Origin: Dyadobacter sp. UC 10
Lineage (GTDB): Bacteria > Bacteroidota > Bacteroidia > Cytophagales > Spirosomataceae
Assembly: GCF_008369915.1 (NCBI RefSeq)
Contig: NZ_VSRN01000001.1
Coordinates: 3,592,501-3,656,500, forward strand
Length of the DNA stretch: 64,000 nucleotides
Reading direction: 5' to 3'
Shown here: piece after piece, positions 7,215 through 15,196 of the stretch
How the letters are laid out: the number at the start of each line of letters is the position of its first letter
Position numbering within the stretch: the stretch's first letter is position 1
Translations under genes and position numbers: made by a program
Notes under the pieces: generated by a model
The model's input: only the letters and a program-made list of their open reading frames with translations
What the model was told of the DNA's origin: nothing
Databases searched by the model: none

Positions 7215-10200
7215 ATGAACTTCAGAAAATCATTGATATTATTTCCGGCAGGGTGTCTGCTGGCTGGCTTGCTGGTAGCTTCTTATCAGCGTTCCAATCC
7301 GAGCACTTTCGAAAGTACAACGATCGATAGCCTCTATAAGGATCTGACGGAAGAGCAGAAACGGTCGCCAAAATATGCTGTCGCTGGCCTTTCTGTAACA
7401 AAAGGATTGGAAGCCAGCTTGTTTGCGTCAGAGCCAACAATTACCAATCCCACCAATATAGACGTGGATCATCTGGGTCGCGTTTGGGTTTGCGAAGCTT
7501 ATAACTATCGTCCCGCAATCAACGGTAACCCTGTCAACAATGAAGGCGACAGGATTGTCGTGCTGGAAGATACCGATGGTGACGGCAAGTCCGATAAGAC
7601 CAATGTTTTTTATCAGGGAAAAGAAATCAATGCGCCGCTTGGGATTTGGGTAATGGGAAATAAGGTAATTGTTTCTCAAAGTCCTTATGTATGGCTGTTT
7701 ACAGATGAAAATGGTGATTTAAAGGCAGATAAAAAGGAAGTGATATTTGAAGGGCTGGGCGGTGAGCAGCACGATCACGGTATGCATGCATTCGTTTTTG
7801 GTCCCGACGGAAAGCTGTATTTCAACTTTGGAAATGAAGGCGGTCAGCTCCTCGACGGAAAGGGTAAGCCGGTTGTTGACAAAAACGGCCAGGAAATTGA
7901 TTTTAAAAAGCTGAAACAGGGAATGGTTTTTCGCTGCGATCCTGATTTCAAAAATATCGAAGTGCTGGGTAACAATTTCAGGAATAACTACGAGGTGGCC
8001 GTAGATAGTTACGGTACCATGTGGCAATCCGATAATGATGATGACGGAAATAAGGGTGTGCGGATCAATTATGTAATGCAATATGGAAATTACGGCTACA
8101 CCGACGAAGTGACCGGCGCAGGCTGGCGTGCCAACCGGACCAATATGGAAGACTCCATTCCGTATCGCCACTGGCATTTGAATGATCCCGGCGTTGTGCC
8201 GAACTTATTACAAACCGGCTCAGGCTCACCCACCGGCATGGTTGTGTACGAAGGCAAGTTACTTCCAAAGGAATTTTATGGTCAGATGATCCACTGCGAG
8301 CCGGGGCATAATGTATTGCGCTCTTATCCGGTTGAAAAGTCGGGCGCGGGCTATACCGCCAAAATCGTCAATATCGTTGACGGAAAAAGGGACCAATGGT
8401 TCAGGCCGAGCGACGTTTGCGTCGCTCCCGACGGTTCTCTGATCGTGTCCGACTGGTATGATCCCGGCGTAGGCGGCCACCAGGCAGGCGACCAGAAAAA
8501 AGGAAGAATATACAGGGTGGCTCCTGCGAATACTCCTTACCGATTCAAAAAAGCCGATTTCACCACAACAGCGGGTGCAGTGGAAGCATTGCAAAGCCCT
8601 AACCTATCGGTGCGTTTTCAGGCCTGGAATGCATTGCACAAAATGGGCGAAAAGGCGGCTCCGGCCCTGGAAAAGTTATTCAAGGATAAAAATGCAGATT
8701 ACAGAATGCGGGCGAGAGCTTTATGGGTATTGAGCAAATGGTCGTCAACTGCCAAAAAGAACATTGATCTGGCTGTGAAAGACAGTAACCCGGATATGCG
8801 CATTGCCGGACTGCGGGCCGCGAGCGAAGCAAAGGATCTGGATATTCTGAGCTATATTAAATTACTGGCAAAAGACAGCGAGCCGCAGGTTCGTCGCGAA
8901 TGCGCTTTGGTATTACATCATAATACATCCCCGTCCTCTCCTGCGCTTTGGGCGGAACTCGCAAGTCAATATGATGGGAAAGATCGCTGGTACCTGGAAG
9001 CATTAGGCATTGGTGCTGATAATCAATGGGATTCGTTTTTTAAAGCCTGGGTTGCCAAAGCAGGCAGTAACCCCATTGCTACGCAGGCTGGCAAAGACAT
9101 TGTTTGGCGTTCAAGAGGAAATGAATCGTTGCCTTTGCTGGCTTCGCTGGCAGGAGATCCCAAAGCTGATCTGAAAAGCAGGCTGCGCTATTTTCGTGCA
9201 TTTGACTTTAATCCGGCAGCGAATGAAAAATCGTTGGCATTGCTTCAAATCATGAAAGGCTCCGGTAAGGATCAGGATAAGGTTAATGAACTTGCGTTGC
9301 GGCATTTAGATCCGGGTTTTGTAAAACAGAATGCAGAAGCGATGGCTTCGCTACAGAAACTGCTGGACGCCAATTATGGAACACCTGCATATCTGGAACT
9401 GGTCGCGAAATATGAGTTAGGCTCTGAAAATCAGCGTTTGCTGGATCTGGCGATCAGCCAGTCTTCCAGCCGCACAGGTCCGGCAGCCGCAGCACAGTTG
9501 ATGAAGCAGGGCGGGGGAGATTTGGTTTGGAAGACAATCAAAGCAAATGATCCGGTAAAAAGCGAGGCGGTTTTGACTGCACTGAGGTCAGCAGGAAGCA
9601 AAGAATCGCTGGATATTTTGAGGGAAGTGGCAACCACAGAAAGCTACCCAGTAGCACAGCGAATCGTAGCGGCCAAATCTCTCGGCGGAACGATGAGCGG
9701 TGAGGATCAGGTTTTGCTTTTGTTAAAAGAAGGAAAATTATTAGGCGATGTAAAGGTTGCCGCAGTGAAGGGACTGAGTGGCGCGTGGCGAAAAGCGGTC
9801 AAAACGGAAGCTGCGAAATACCTGGAAGGAAGTGTTACCACTGCCCGGAGGCACCCGGAAGTGAAGGAGTTGATCGGCATGAAAGGCGATGCTGCAAAGG
9901 GTAAGCAGGTTTTTGCAACCTATTGCTCGGTATGCCACCAGGTGAACGGCGAGGGAATGGATTTTGGACCGAAACTGTCTGAAATAGGCAGTAAGTTGCC
10001 GAAGGAAGCACAGTATGCTGCCATTTTTGAGCCGAGTGCAGGCATTGGTTTTGGTTACGAAGGCTTCGAAGTAGCTTTCAAAGACGGTTCGGTGGTAACC
10101 GGCATCGTAGCCAGCAAAACAGAAACCGATCTGATATTGAAATTCCCCGGCGGAGCTACACAGGAATACAAAATGTCAAAAGTGAAGTCCATCAAGCAGC

Positions 10201-10298
10201 TCAAAGATTCCATGATGCCGGCTGGCTTACAGGATGCCATGACCACCGAGGAACTCGTTGGGTTGGTCGATTATCTGAGCGGTTTGAAGAAGAAATAA
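7215..10298 (+). CDS. PVC-type membrane-bound dehydrogenase with C-terminal cytochrome c domain
   Basis: A 1027-residue exported protein in three parts. The N-terminal signal (LILFPAGCLLAGLLVASY) contains an LLAG-type segment but no clear lipobox Cys. Residues ~60-430 are a beta-propeller of the 'putative membrane-bound dehydrogenase' (Pirellula/Verrucomicrobium) type, with NIDVDHLGRVWVCEAYNYRP and GSLIVSDWYDPGVGG. A HEAT-repeat region follows (~440-880). Last is a heme-binding domain with CSVCH (C904, C907, H908), distal MMPAGLQDAMT and a Gly-rich FGYEGFEV segment. Homologues are inferred to oxidise sugars or related compounds with electron transfer to the cytochrome. The downstream paralogue and sugar isomerase suggest carbohydrate catabolism. 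Confidence 0.88.
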   Translation: MNFRKSLILFPAGCLLAGLLVASYQRSNPSTFESTTIDSLYKDLTEEQKRSPKYAVAGLSVTKGLEASLFASEPTITNPTNIDVDHLGRVWVCEAYNYRPAINGNPVNNEGDRIVVLEDTDGDGKSDKTNVFYQGKEINAPLGIWVMGNKVIVSQSPYVWLFTDENGDLKADKKEVIFEGLGGEQHDHGMHAFVFGPDGKLYFNFGNEGGQLLDGKGKPVVDKNGQEIDFKKLKQGMVFRCDPDFKNIEVLGNNFRNNYEVAVDSYGTMWQSDNDDDGNKGVRINYVMQYGNYGYTDEVTGAGWRANRTNMEDSIPYRHWHLNDPGVVPNLLQTGSGSPTGMVVYEGKLLPKEFYGQMIHCEPGHNVLRSYPVEKSGAGYTAKIVNIVDGKRDQWFRPSDVCVAPDGSLIVSDWYDPGVGGHQAGDQKKGRIYRVAPANTPYRFKKADFTTTAGAVEALQSPNLSVRFQAWNALHKMGEKAAPALEKLFKDKNADYRMRARALWVLSKWSSTAKKNIDLAVKDSNPDMRIAGLRAASEAKDLDILSYIKLLAKDSEPQVRRECALVLHHNTSPSSPALWAELASQYDGKDRWYLEALGIGADNQWDSFFKAWVAKAGSNPIATQAGKDIVWRSRGNESLPLLASLAGDPKADLKSRLRYFRAFDFNPAANEKSLALLQIMKGSGKDQDKVNELALRHLDPGFVKQNAEAMASLQKLLDANYGTPAYLELVAKYELGSENQRLLDLAISQSSSRTGPAAAAQLMKQGGGDLVWKTIKANDPVKSEAVLTALRSAGSKESLDILREVATTESYPVAQRIVAAKSLGGTMSGEDQVLLLLKEGKLLGDVKVAAVKGLSGAWRKAVKTEAAKYLEGSVTTARRHPEVKELIGMKGDAAKGKQVFATYCSVCHQVNGEGMDFGPKLSEIGSKLPKEAQYAAIFEPSAGIGFGYEGFEVAFKDGSVVTGIVASKTETDLILKFPGGATQEYKMSKVKSIKQLKDSMMPAGLQDAMTTEELVGLVDYLSGLKKK

Positions 10299-10348
10299 TG
10301 TGCGGCCCGCTTCTTGAATAATCAATGAAAGCTTGCTAAGTTTAACTT

Positions 10349-10603
10349 ATGAACACACTCAGAATAGACATAGAGAATGAGAAAGATATTTCTGTTCTCG
10401 AGAAATTGCTGACAGAGCTGGGCTTCAAGTATAAGTTTGAGTCTAACCAACCAGTATTTGAAGGTATAACCGAAGCAGCTGGTTTAGGAATTGTCGAAGG
10501 ATTGCAGGACCTGCGCGAGGGCCGAATCCTTGGGGATAAAGCTGCCCGTGCCAGGATCGACAGCAAAATTTCCGAGATGAAGAGCAGAATCGCGGGCCGG
10601 TGA
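10349..10603 (+). CDS. RelB/ParD-like antitoxin
   Basis: An 84-residue acidic protein (MNTLRIDIENEKDISVLEKLL...) typical of Bacteroidetes type-II antitoxins. It has an N-terminal beta/helix dimerisation part and a C-terminal helix rich in charged residues (GLQDLREGRILGD, SKISEMKSRI). Its stop codon overlaps the GTG start of the toxin-like ORF in a GTGA arrangement, the usual toxin-antitoxin coupling. The family assignment is by general pattern. Confidence 0.65.
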   Translation: MNTLRIDIENEKDISVLEKLLTELGFKYKFESNQPVFEGITEAAGLGIVEGLQDLREGRILGDKAARARIDSKISEMKSRIAGR

Positions 10604-10818
10604 GGGAGATTGATTGGACAGAACGTGCTATTTCTGACTATGAAATTTTGACCGAATATCTATTTGAAACCTGGGGTGAAAATATTGCATTGCGGGTTTT
10701 GTCAGAAATCGATTATCAGCTCTCAAGAATCCAAAAGGCTCCGATGCAGTGCTTCAATTCTTTTCCCGACTTCCTTTCCTTATTCAGTAAACATAAGGTA
10801 TTTTTATACGTTTATTGA
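10600..10818 (+). pseudogene. ParE/RelE-like toxin, C-terminally truncated
   Basis: A 72-residue ORF starting at GTG, overlapping the antitoxin by 4 bases. The N-terminal half matches ParE/RelE toxins (IDWTERAISDYEILTEYL...WGE.IALRVLSEIDYQLSRIQKAP). The chain stops after SKHKVFLYVY, where family members continue about 20-25 residues with the final beta strands (typically ending in a RQxP motif). The following gene starts only 24 bases later. I infer an inactivated toxin, though a short active form cannot be excluded. Confidence 0.55.
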
Positions 10819-10841
10819 GAGTTTGAAATCTAGAGGTCGTT

Positions 10842-13550
10842 TTGAAATATATCAATTTTTTTAAGTCTGCATTTCTCTTTACCGTAGTTGCCGCCTTTCT
10901 TCCTTATTACGGTTTTCCCCAGGTTGCTGATACATTTGTTGCTGATTCAGTGGTTGTTACCAATCCAGATAGCGCCTACGCGGCGCTTTCCGAGCCGGAA
11001 AAACGTTTTTCGCGCAATGCCGTGGCGGGTATAAAAGTCGCCGAAGGTTTGGAAGCGACACTGTTTTCTTCTGAACCAAATGTAGTCAATCCGATCAATA
11101 TCGACGTCGACCATCGTGGCAGGGTGTGGGTTTGTGAAGCTTACAACTATCGCCCAGCCGTTAACGGAAAATCGGAACTGGGAATGGGCGACCGCATTCT
11201 GATCCTGGAAGACAAGGATGGTGACGGAAAGGCGGATGTTACCAAGGTTTTTTACCAGGGCCCTGAAATCAATGCGCCGCTGGGTATTTGGGTAATGGGT
11301 AATAAGGCCATTGTGTCACAAAGTCCTTATGTATGGCTGTTTACTGACACAAACGGCGATGATAAAGCCGATACCAAAGAGATCTTGTTTAAAGGAATAG
11401 GCGGGGTGCAAAGCGATGCGGGTATCCATGCATTCGTTTTCGGGCCGGACGGAAAATTCTATTTCAATTTCGGAAATGCAGGCAGGCAGCTTGTCGATGG
11501 AAAAGACAGACCGTTGCTTGATAAATACGAAAGGCCGATCGATTTCAGACAATTTAAACAAGGCGTTGTTTTTCGCTGTGAGCAGGATTTTACCAAAGTC
11601 GAAATAATGGCCGAAAACTTTCGGAACGGCTTTGAAGTGGCTGTCGACAGTTATGGAACGATGTGGCAGTCGGACCAGGAAGAGCCGGGACATGGGGCCG
11701 ACCGGGTTTCGTATGTAATGGAAAACGGAAATTTCGGTTATATCGATGAAATGACTGGCGCCAGCTGGCGACTCAACCGGACCAATCTCGAAGACGAAAT
11801 TCCGCGCAGGCACTGGCATCAGAACGACCCGGGCGTAGTACCGGATTTACTGCAAACGGGCTCTGGATTTCCGATGGGAATTACGATCTATGAAGGAGAG
11901 CTGCTGCCGCGGCGCTATTGGGACCAGATATTACTTGCCGACGCGGGACAGCGATACGTAAGTGCATTCCCGGTGGAAAATGATGGGGCCGGCTACAAAT
12001 CGACCGGAATTGTACCGGTCGTTGAAGGTACACGCGACAAATGGTTCAGGCCGACGGACGTTTGCGTTGCTCCCGACGGCTCACTGATCATTTCCGATTG
12101 GTATGATCCCGTGATTGGTTCTAATCAAATGAAGGATAAGAGCCGTGGCCGAATATTCAGGGTTGCGCCTCCGGGAGTGCCGTATCAAATACCTGTTTTC
12201 GATCTGAATAACCCTGAGGAAGCGGTTAAAGCATTACAGAGCCCGAATTTGTCGATGCGCTACCTTGCCTGGAATGCCTGCGTGAAGCACGGGTGGAATG
12301 CGGAACCATACCTTGAGGAGCTTTTCAACAAGTATAATGCAAGCCCGAAACTGCGTGCCAGGGCATTGTGGGTGCTCAACCGCATTGAAGGTTTCAACTA
12401 CCGGGCACTCGATATTGGTTTTCGCCATTTGAACCCTAATATCAGGATTACTGCCTTACGCGCTGTGCGTCAACGTAATAGCGATCCTACCGAATATATC
12501 AAAAGACTTACTGCTGATCCCGACCCGCAGGTTCGGCGGGAATGCGCACTCGCGATCAACCACAATCACACTTATGAAGCATTGGATGTGTGGCTGCAAC
12601 TGGCGAAGCAGTACAAAGGAAATGACCGCTGGACTGTGGAAGCGCTGAGTATCGGTGCTTTTGATCAATGGGAACGGATTTTTCCAGCCTGGCTTGAAAG
12701 ACAAAAAGGTAAACCTACTGCCACCGATGCCGGTAAAGATATTATCTGGCTGGCGCGAACCCGGCAAGCCATTCCCTATCTGACGGAGGCCGCTGCTGAT
12801 ACCTCAGTAGATTTCAAGAGTAGGTTGAGGTATTTCCGCGCATTCGATTTCTTCCGCGCAGGGTATGAGAAAACACAGGCGCTGCTGAATGTGTTGACAG
12901 TTCCTGCAAGCGACCGCATTGAAGTGAGTAAGCTGGCATTGCTGCATTTGGATAAATCATTTGTAAAAAACTCCCAGCAAGGATTATCAGCCTTGAACAA
13001 ATTGCTGAACGAAACTTATGGTACCGAGCATTATATCGATTTAATGACACGTTACGAGCTGGAATCAGAAAATGACCGGCTACTTAAGATGGCATTGGAA
13101 AAGTCGGAGGATGTGCTTGGAAGAGACGCCGGGGCATTGCTCCTGGAACAAGCCGGGATATCTTATGTTACCCAAAAACTTGCGGGGATGAATGAAGCAA
13201 AAAAAATTGCTTTATTGGCTTCAATTCAAACTGTTGGAAGCGCCGAATCAGTTTACCTGCTGCGTTCCACGGCGGTCAACCCGGATGAACCGGCTGCTGT
13301 GCGCACGAACGCGGCGAAATTTCTTGGAGCAAGCTGGCCCGGAGAAGAAGCGGTGGTGAAGTTACTTGTGGATAACCGGCTGGCAGGTGAAGTAAAAGAA
13401 AGCGCACTGGACGGAGTCCGTAATGCATTCAGAGAGGAAATAAAAGCACAGCTCGCACCATATTTCCCTAAGCCGGTAGTGCAGGAAGCTGAAAAGGCAC
13501 CTGAGAAGCCTGCTTTGAGAAAAGAAAGGCGGAAGAAGCGAAGATCCTGA
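10842..13550 (+). CDS. PVC-type dehydrogenase paralogue lacking the cytochrome c domain
   Basis: A 902-residue protein closely resembling the one at 7215: signal peptide (FFKSAFLFTVVAAFLPYYG), the dehydrogenase propeller (NIDVDHRGRVWVCEAYNYRP, SQSPYVWLFTDTNGD, GSLIISDWYDP) and HEAT repeats. It ends in a basic tail (KPALRKERRKKRRS) where the paralogue has its CxxCH domain. The start is a TTG at 10842, five bases after AGAGGT (10832-10837); no nearer ATG precedes the signal peptide. It probably shares substrate type with its neighbour but would need a separate electron acceptor. A tandem duplication interrupted by a toxin-antitoxin remnant. Confidence 0.85.
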   Translation: MKYINFFKSAFLFTVVAAFLPYYGFPQVADTFVADSVVVTNPDSAYAALSEPEKRFSRNAVAGIKVAEGLEATLFSSEPNVVNPINIDVDHRGRVWVCEAYNYRPAVNGKSELGMGDRILILEDKDGDGKADVTKVFYQGPEINAPLGIWVMGNKAIVSQSPYVWLFTDTNGDDKADTKEILFKGIGGVQSDAGIHAFVFGPDGKFYFNFGNAGRQLVDGKDRPLLDKYERPIDFRQFKQGVVFRCEQDFTKVEIMAENFRNGFEVAVDSYGTMWQSDQEEPGHGADRVSYVMENGNFGYIDEMTGASWRLNRTNLEDEIPRRHWHQNDPGVVPDLLQTGSGFPMGITIYEGELLPRRYWDQILLADAGQRYVSAFPVENDGAGYKSTGIVPVVEGTRDKWFRPTDVCVAPDGSLIISDWYDPVIGSNQMKDKSRGRIFRVAPPGVPYQIPVFDLNNPEEAVKALQSPNLSMRYLAWNACVKHGWNAEPYLEELFNKYNASPKLRARALWVLNRIEGFNYRALDIGFRHLNPNIRITALRAVRQRNSDPTEYIKRLTADPDPQVRRECALAINHNHTYEALDVWLQLAKQYKGNDRWTVEALSIGAFDQWERIFPAWLERQKGKPTATDAGKDIIWLARTRQAIPYLTEAAADTSVDFKSRLRYFRAFDFFRAGYEKTQALLNVLTVPASDRIEVSKLALLHLDKSFVKNSQQGLSALNKLLNETYGTEHYIDLMTRYELESENDRLLKMALEKSEDVLGRDAGALLLEQAGISYVTQKLAGMNEAKKIALLASIQTVGSAESVYLLRSTAVNPDEPAAVRTNAAKFLGASWPGEEAVVKLLVDNRLAGEVKESALDGVRNAFREEIKAQLAPYFPKPVVQEAEKAPEKPALRKERRKKRRS

Positions 13551-13640
13551 CAAAAACGCATTTTAAAATAATGAGTGCGGTTTTGAGGTAAATTGGCGCA
13601 TTTCGTTTCTTTACATTTCAAACATAACTCAAAGAAAAAC

Positions 13641-14567
13641 ATGCTTCGTAGAAATTTTGTAAAATCTACACTAGGCCTGGCGGGTGCAGCAGTGGCAGCT
13701 AATGATGCTTTTGCCGGCCAGCAGGCTCCAACTGCCAAGAATCAGTTTAAGCTCAAATACGCACCTCATTTCGGAATGTTTCAGAACAAAGCCGGAAAAG
13801 GTGTTATTGACCAGTTGAAATTTATGGCCGCTAATGGCTTTATGGCGCTTGAAGACAACGGTATGATGGGCCGCCCGGTGCAGGAACAAGAGGCAATTGC
13901 GAAAGAAATGACGCGCCTGGGGATGCAGATGGGTGTTTTTGTGGTAGATAAAGGTGGAAACGGAGCCAATACCCTTGCAGCCGGTAAACAGGAGTATATC
14001 GATATATTTCTCAACGGATGTAAGAAAGCCGTCGAGGTAGCGAAGCGTGTCAATGCAAAATGGATGACTGTTGTGCCCGGTGATTTTGACAGAAGTTTAC
14101 CCATAGGCGTTCAAACCGGACATGTGATAGATGCATTGCGCCGCGGTGCAGAAATTTTGGAACCGCACGGGCTGGTCATGGTGCTGGAGCCGCTCAGCGA
14201 CACACCAAACTTATTTCTGCGAACTTCCGAGCAGACCTACGAAATATGCCGCGGGGTGAACAGTAAAGCCTGCAAGATCCTGTATGATATTTACCACATG
14301 CAGAAAAACGAAGGCCGCCTGATCTACAATATCGACAAAACATGGAGTGAAATCGACTATTTCCAGATTGGCGACGAGCCCGGGAGAAAAGAGCCGACAA
14401 CCGGCGAGATCAACTACAAAAACATTTTCAAATACATTTACGACCGTAGCAAGAAAGAGAATAAATCATTCATCATGGGCATGGAGCACGGAAATTCACA
14501 ATCCGGCGCCGAAGGTGAAGACGCGCTGATCAAGGCGTATGTGGAGAGTGATGCGTTTAAGGTTTAG
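13641..14567 (+). CDS. TIM-barrel sugar isomerase/epimerase (hydroxypyruvate isomerase-like), exported
   Basis: A 308-residue xylose-isomerase-like TIM barrel. It begins MLRRNFVKSTLGLAGAAVAA, a leader of the Tat/Sec type often found on such enzymes in Bacteroidetes. Barrel motifs include LVMVLEPLSD, ILYDIYHMQ with metal-binding Asp/His, DYFQIGDEPGR and FIMGMEHGNSQ. The reaction is likely aldose-ketose isomerisation or 3-keto-sugar epimerisation; the substrate is unknown. I chose the ATG at 13641 since an upstream TTG (13593) would precede the leader. Position after two PVC dehydrogenases fits a periplasmic sugar-oxidation pathway. Confidence 0.82.
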   Translation: MLRRNFVKSTLGLAGAAVAANDAFAGQQAPTAKNQFKLKYAPHFGMFQNKAGKGVIDQLKFMAANGFMALEDNGMMGRPVQEQEAIAKEMTRLGMQMGVFVVDKGGNGANTLAAGKQEYIDIFLNGCKKAVEVAKRVNAKWMTVVPGDFDRSLPIGVQTGHVIDALRRGAEILEPHGLVMVLEPLSDTPNLFLRTSEQTYEICRGVNSKACKILYDIYHMQKNEGRLIYNIDKTWSEIDYFQIGDEPGRKEPTTGEINYKNIFKYIYDRSKKENKSFIMGMEHGNSQSGAEGEDALIKAYVESDAFKV

Positions 14568-14625
14568 GGCTGTTGGCTTTTAGCCGTTAGCTATTGGCTG
14601 TTAGCTTTTTTATCGTATTTAAATA

Positions 14626-14663
14626 CAAAAACCGGAAGTAGGCCAAACTACCTCCGGTTTTTG
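14626..14663. terminator. Bidirectional rho-independent terminator
   Basis: Stem CAAAAACCGGA plus GTAG pairs with CTAC plus TCCGGTTTTTG around a 6-base loop, with one mismatch. A/T tracts on both sides allow termination in both directions between two convergent genes. Confidence 0.8.
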
Positions 14664-14665
14664 TC

Positions 14666-14733
14666 GCTAAAAGCTAAAAGCTAAAAGCTAAAAGCTAAAA
14701 GCTAAAAGCTAAAAGCTAAAAGCTAAAAGCTAA
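14666..14733 (+). repeat. Heptamer tandem repeat (GCTAAAA)n
   Basis: Nine perfect GCTAAAA units (14666-14728) plus a partial GCTAA run up to the stop codon of the minus-strand CBM48 gene. On the other side of the terminator (14568-14610) the complementary unit TTAGC/TTTTAGC recurs in degenerate form, so this 170-base gap is largely simple-sequence. Unit number is likely variable by slippage. Confidence 0.92.
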
Positions 14734-15045
14734 TTAGCTGCAAACAACCACTGAATTTTCAGCTTTTTCGTCCACACCTGCTGGCACGTATTTGTCTGCT
14801 TCCCAGTCGTTTTCCCATTTCTCACCGTCCAGGATATAACGGAACTGGTGTTCTCCTGCAGCTAGTTCTACAATACCTTTGAAAGATCCGTCTTTTTGTT
14901 TTTTAAGCACAACCGCCTCAGGATTCCAATCGTTAAATTCGCCAACAACGGCTACCGTTTTTGCGTCTGCGGCTGCTTCCGCGGGAAGAGTAAATGTTAC
15001 TTTGTAAACAGACTTGCTCTTTACAAATTGTTTTGCTAATGCCAT
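14734..15045 (-). CDS. Isoamylase early-set (CBM48/AMPK-type) domain protein
   Basis: A 103-residue protein formed of one glycogen-binding-type beta-sandwich. Typical residues are VAVVGEFNDWNPEAVVLKK, DGSFKGIVELAAGEHQFRYI and LDGEKWENDWEADKYVPAG, including the Trp positions used for alpha-glucan binding. No catalytic domain and no signal peptide are present, so it is probably a cytoplasmic carbohydrate-binding or regulatory module. A good TTG-n20-TATATTTG promoter lies upstream. The stop codon touches a heptamer repeat array. Confidence 0.85.
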   Translation of the reverse strand: MALAKQFVKSKSVYKVTFTLPAEAAADAKTVAVVGEFNDWNPEAVVLKKQKDGSFKGIVELAAGEHQFRYILDGEKWENDWEADKYVPAGVDEKAENSVVVCS

Positions 15046-15074
15046 AATTAAGTAGTGTTAAATAATCAATGGCA

Positions 15075-15105
15075 CAAATATACAATCAAAAATTATTCAA
15101 ATCAA
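15075..15105 (-). promoter_or_regulatory. Bacteroidetes-type promoter for the CBM48 gene
   Basis: On the minus strand a TTG (15105-15103) is followed after 20 bases by TATATTTG (15082-15075), matching the -33/-7 consensus TTG-n19-21-TAnnTTTG of Bacteroidetes housekeeping sigma. The predicted start is about 20-25 bases before the ATG at 15045. Confidence 0.6.
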
Positions 15106-15196
15106 TGAATATCAATACTGTATACGTTATTGATCTTTGAAAAATTATAAACAAGCTAATAAACCTCATTTTTTTACAAGCCAGATTTACAACGTT

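Noticed and set aside
14666..14733. Iteron-type replication origin
   Set aside because: Perfect 7-mers without a replication gene, located between convergent ordinary genes; a microsatellite explains it better.
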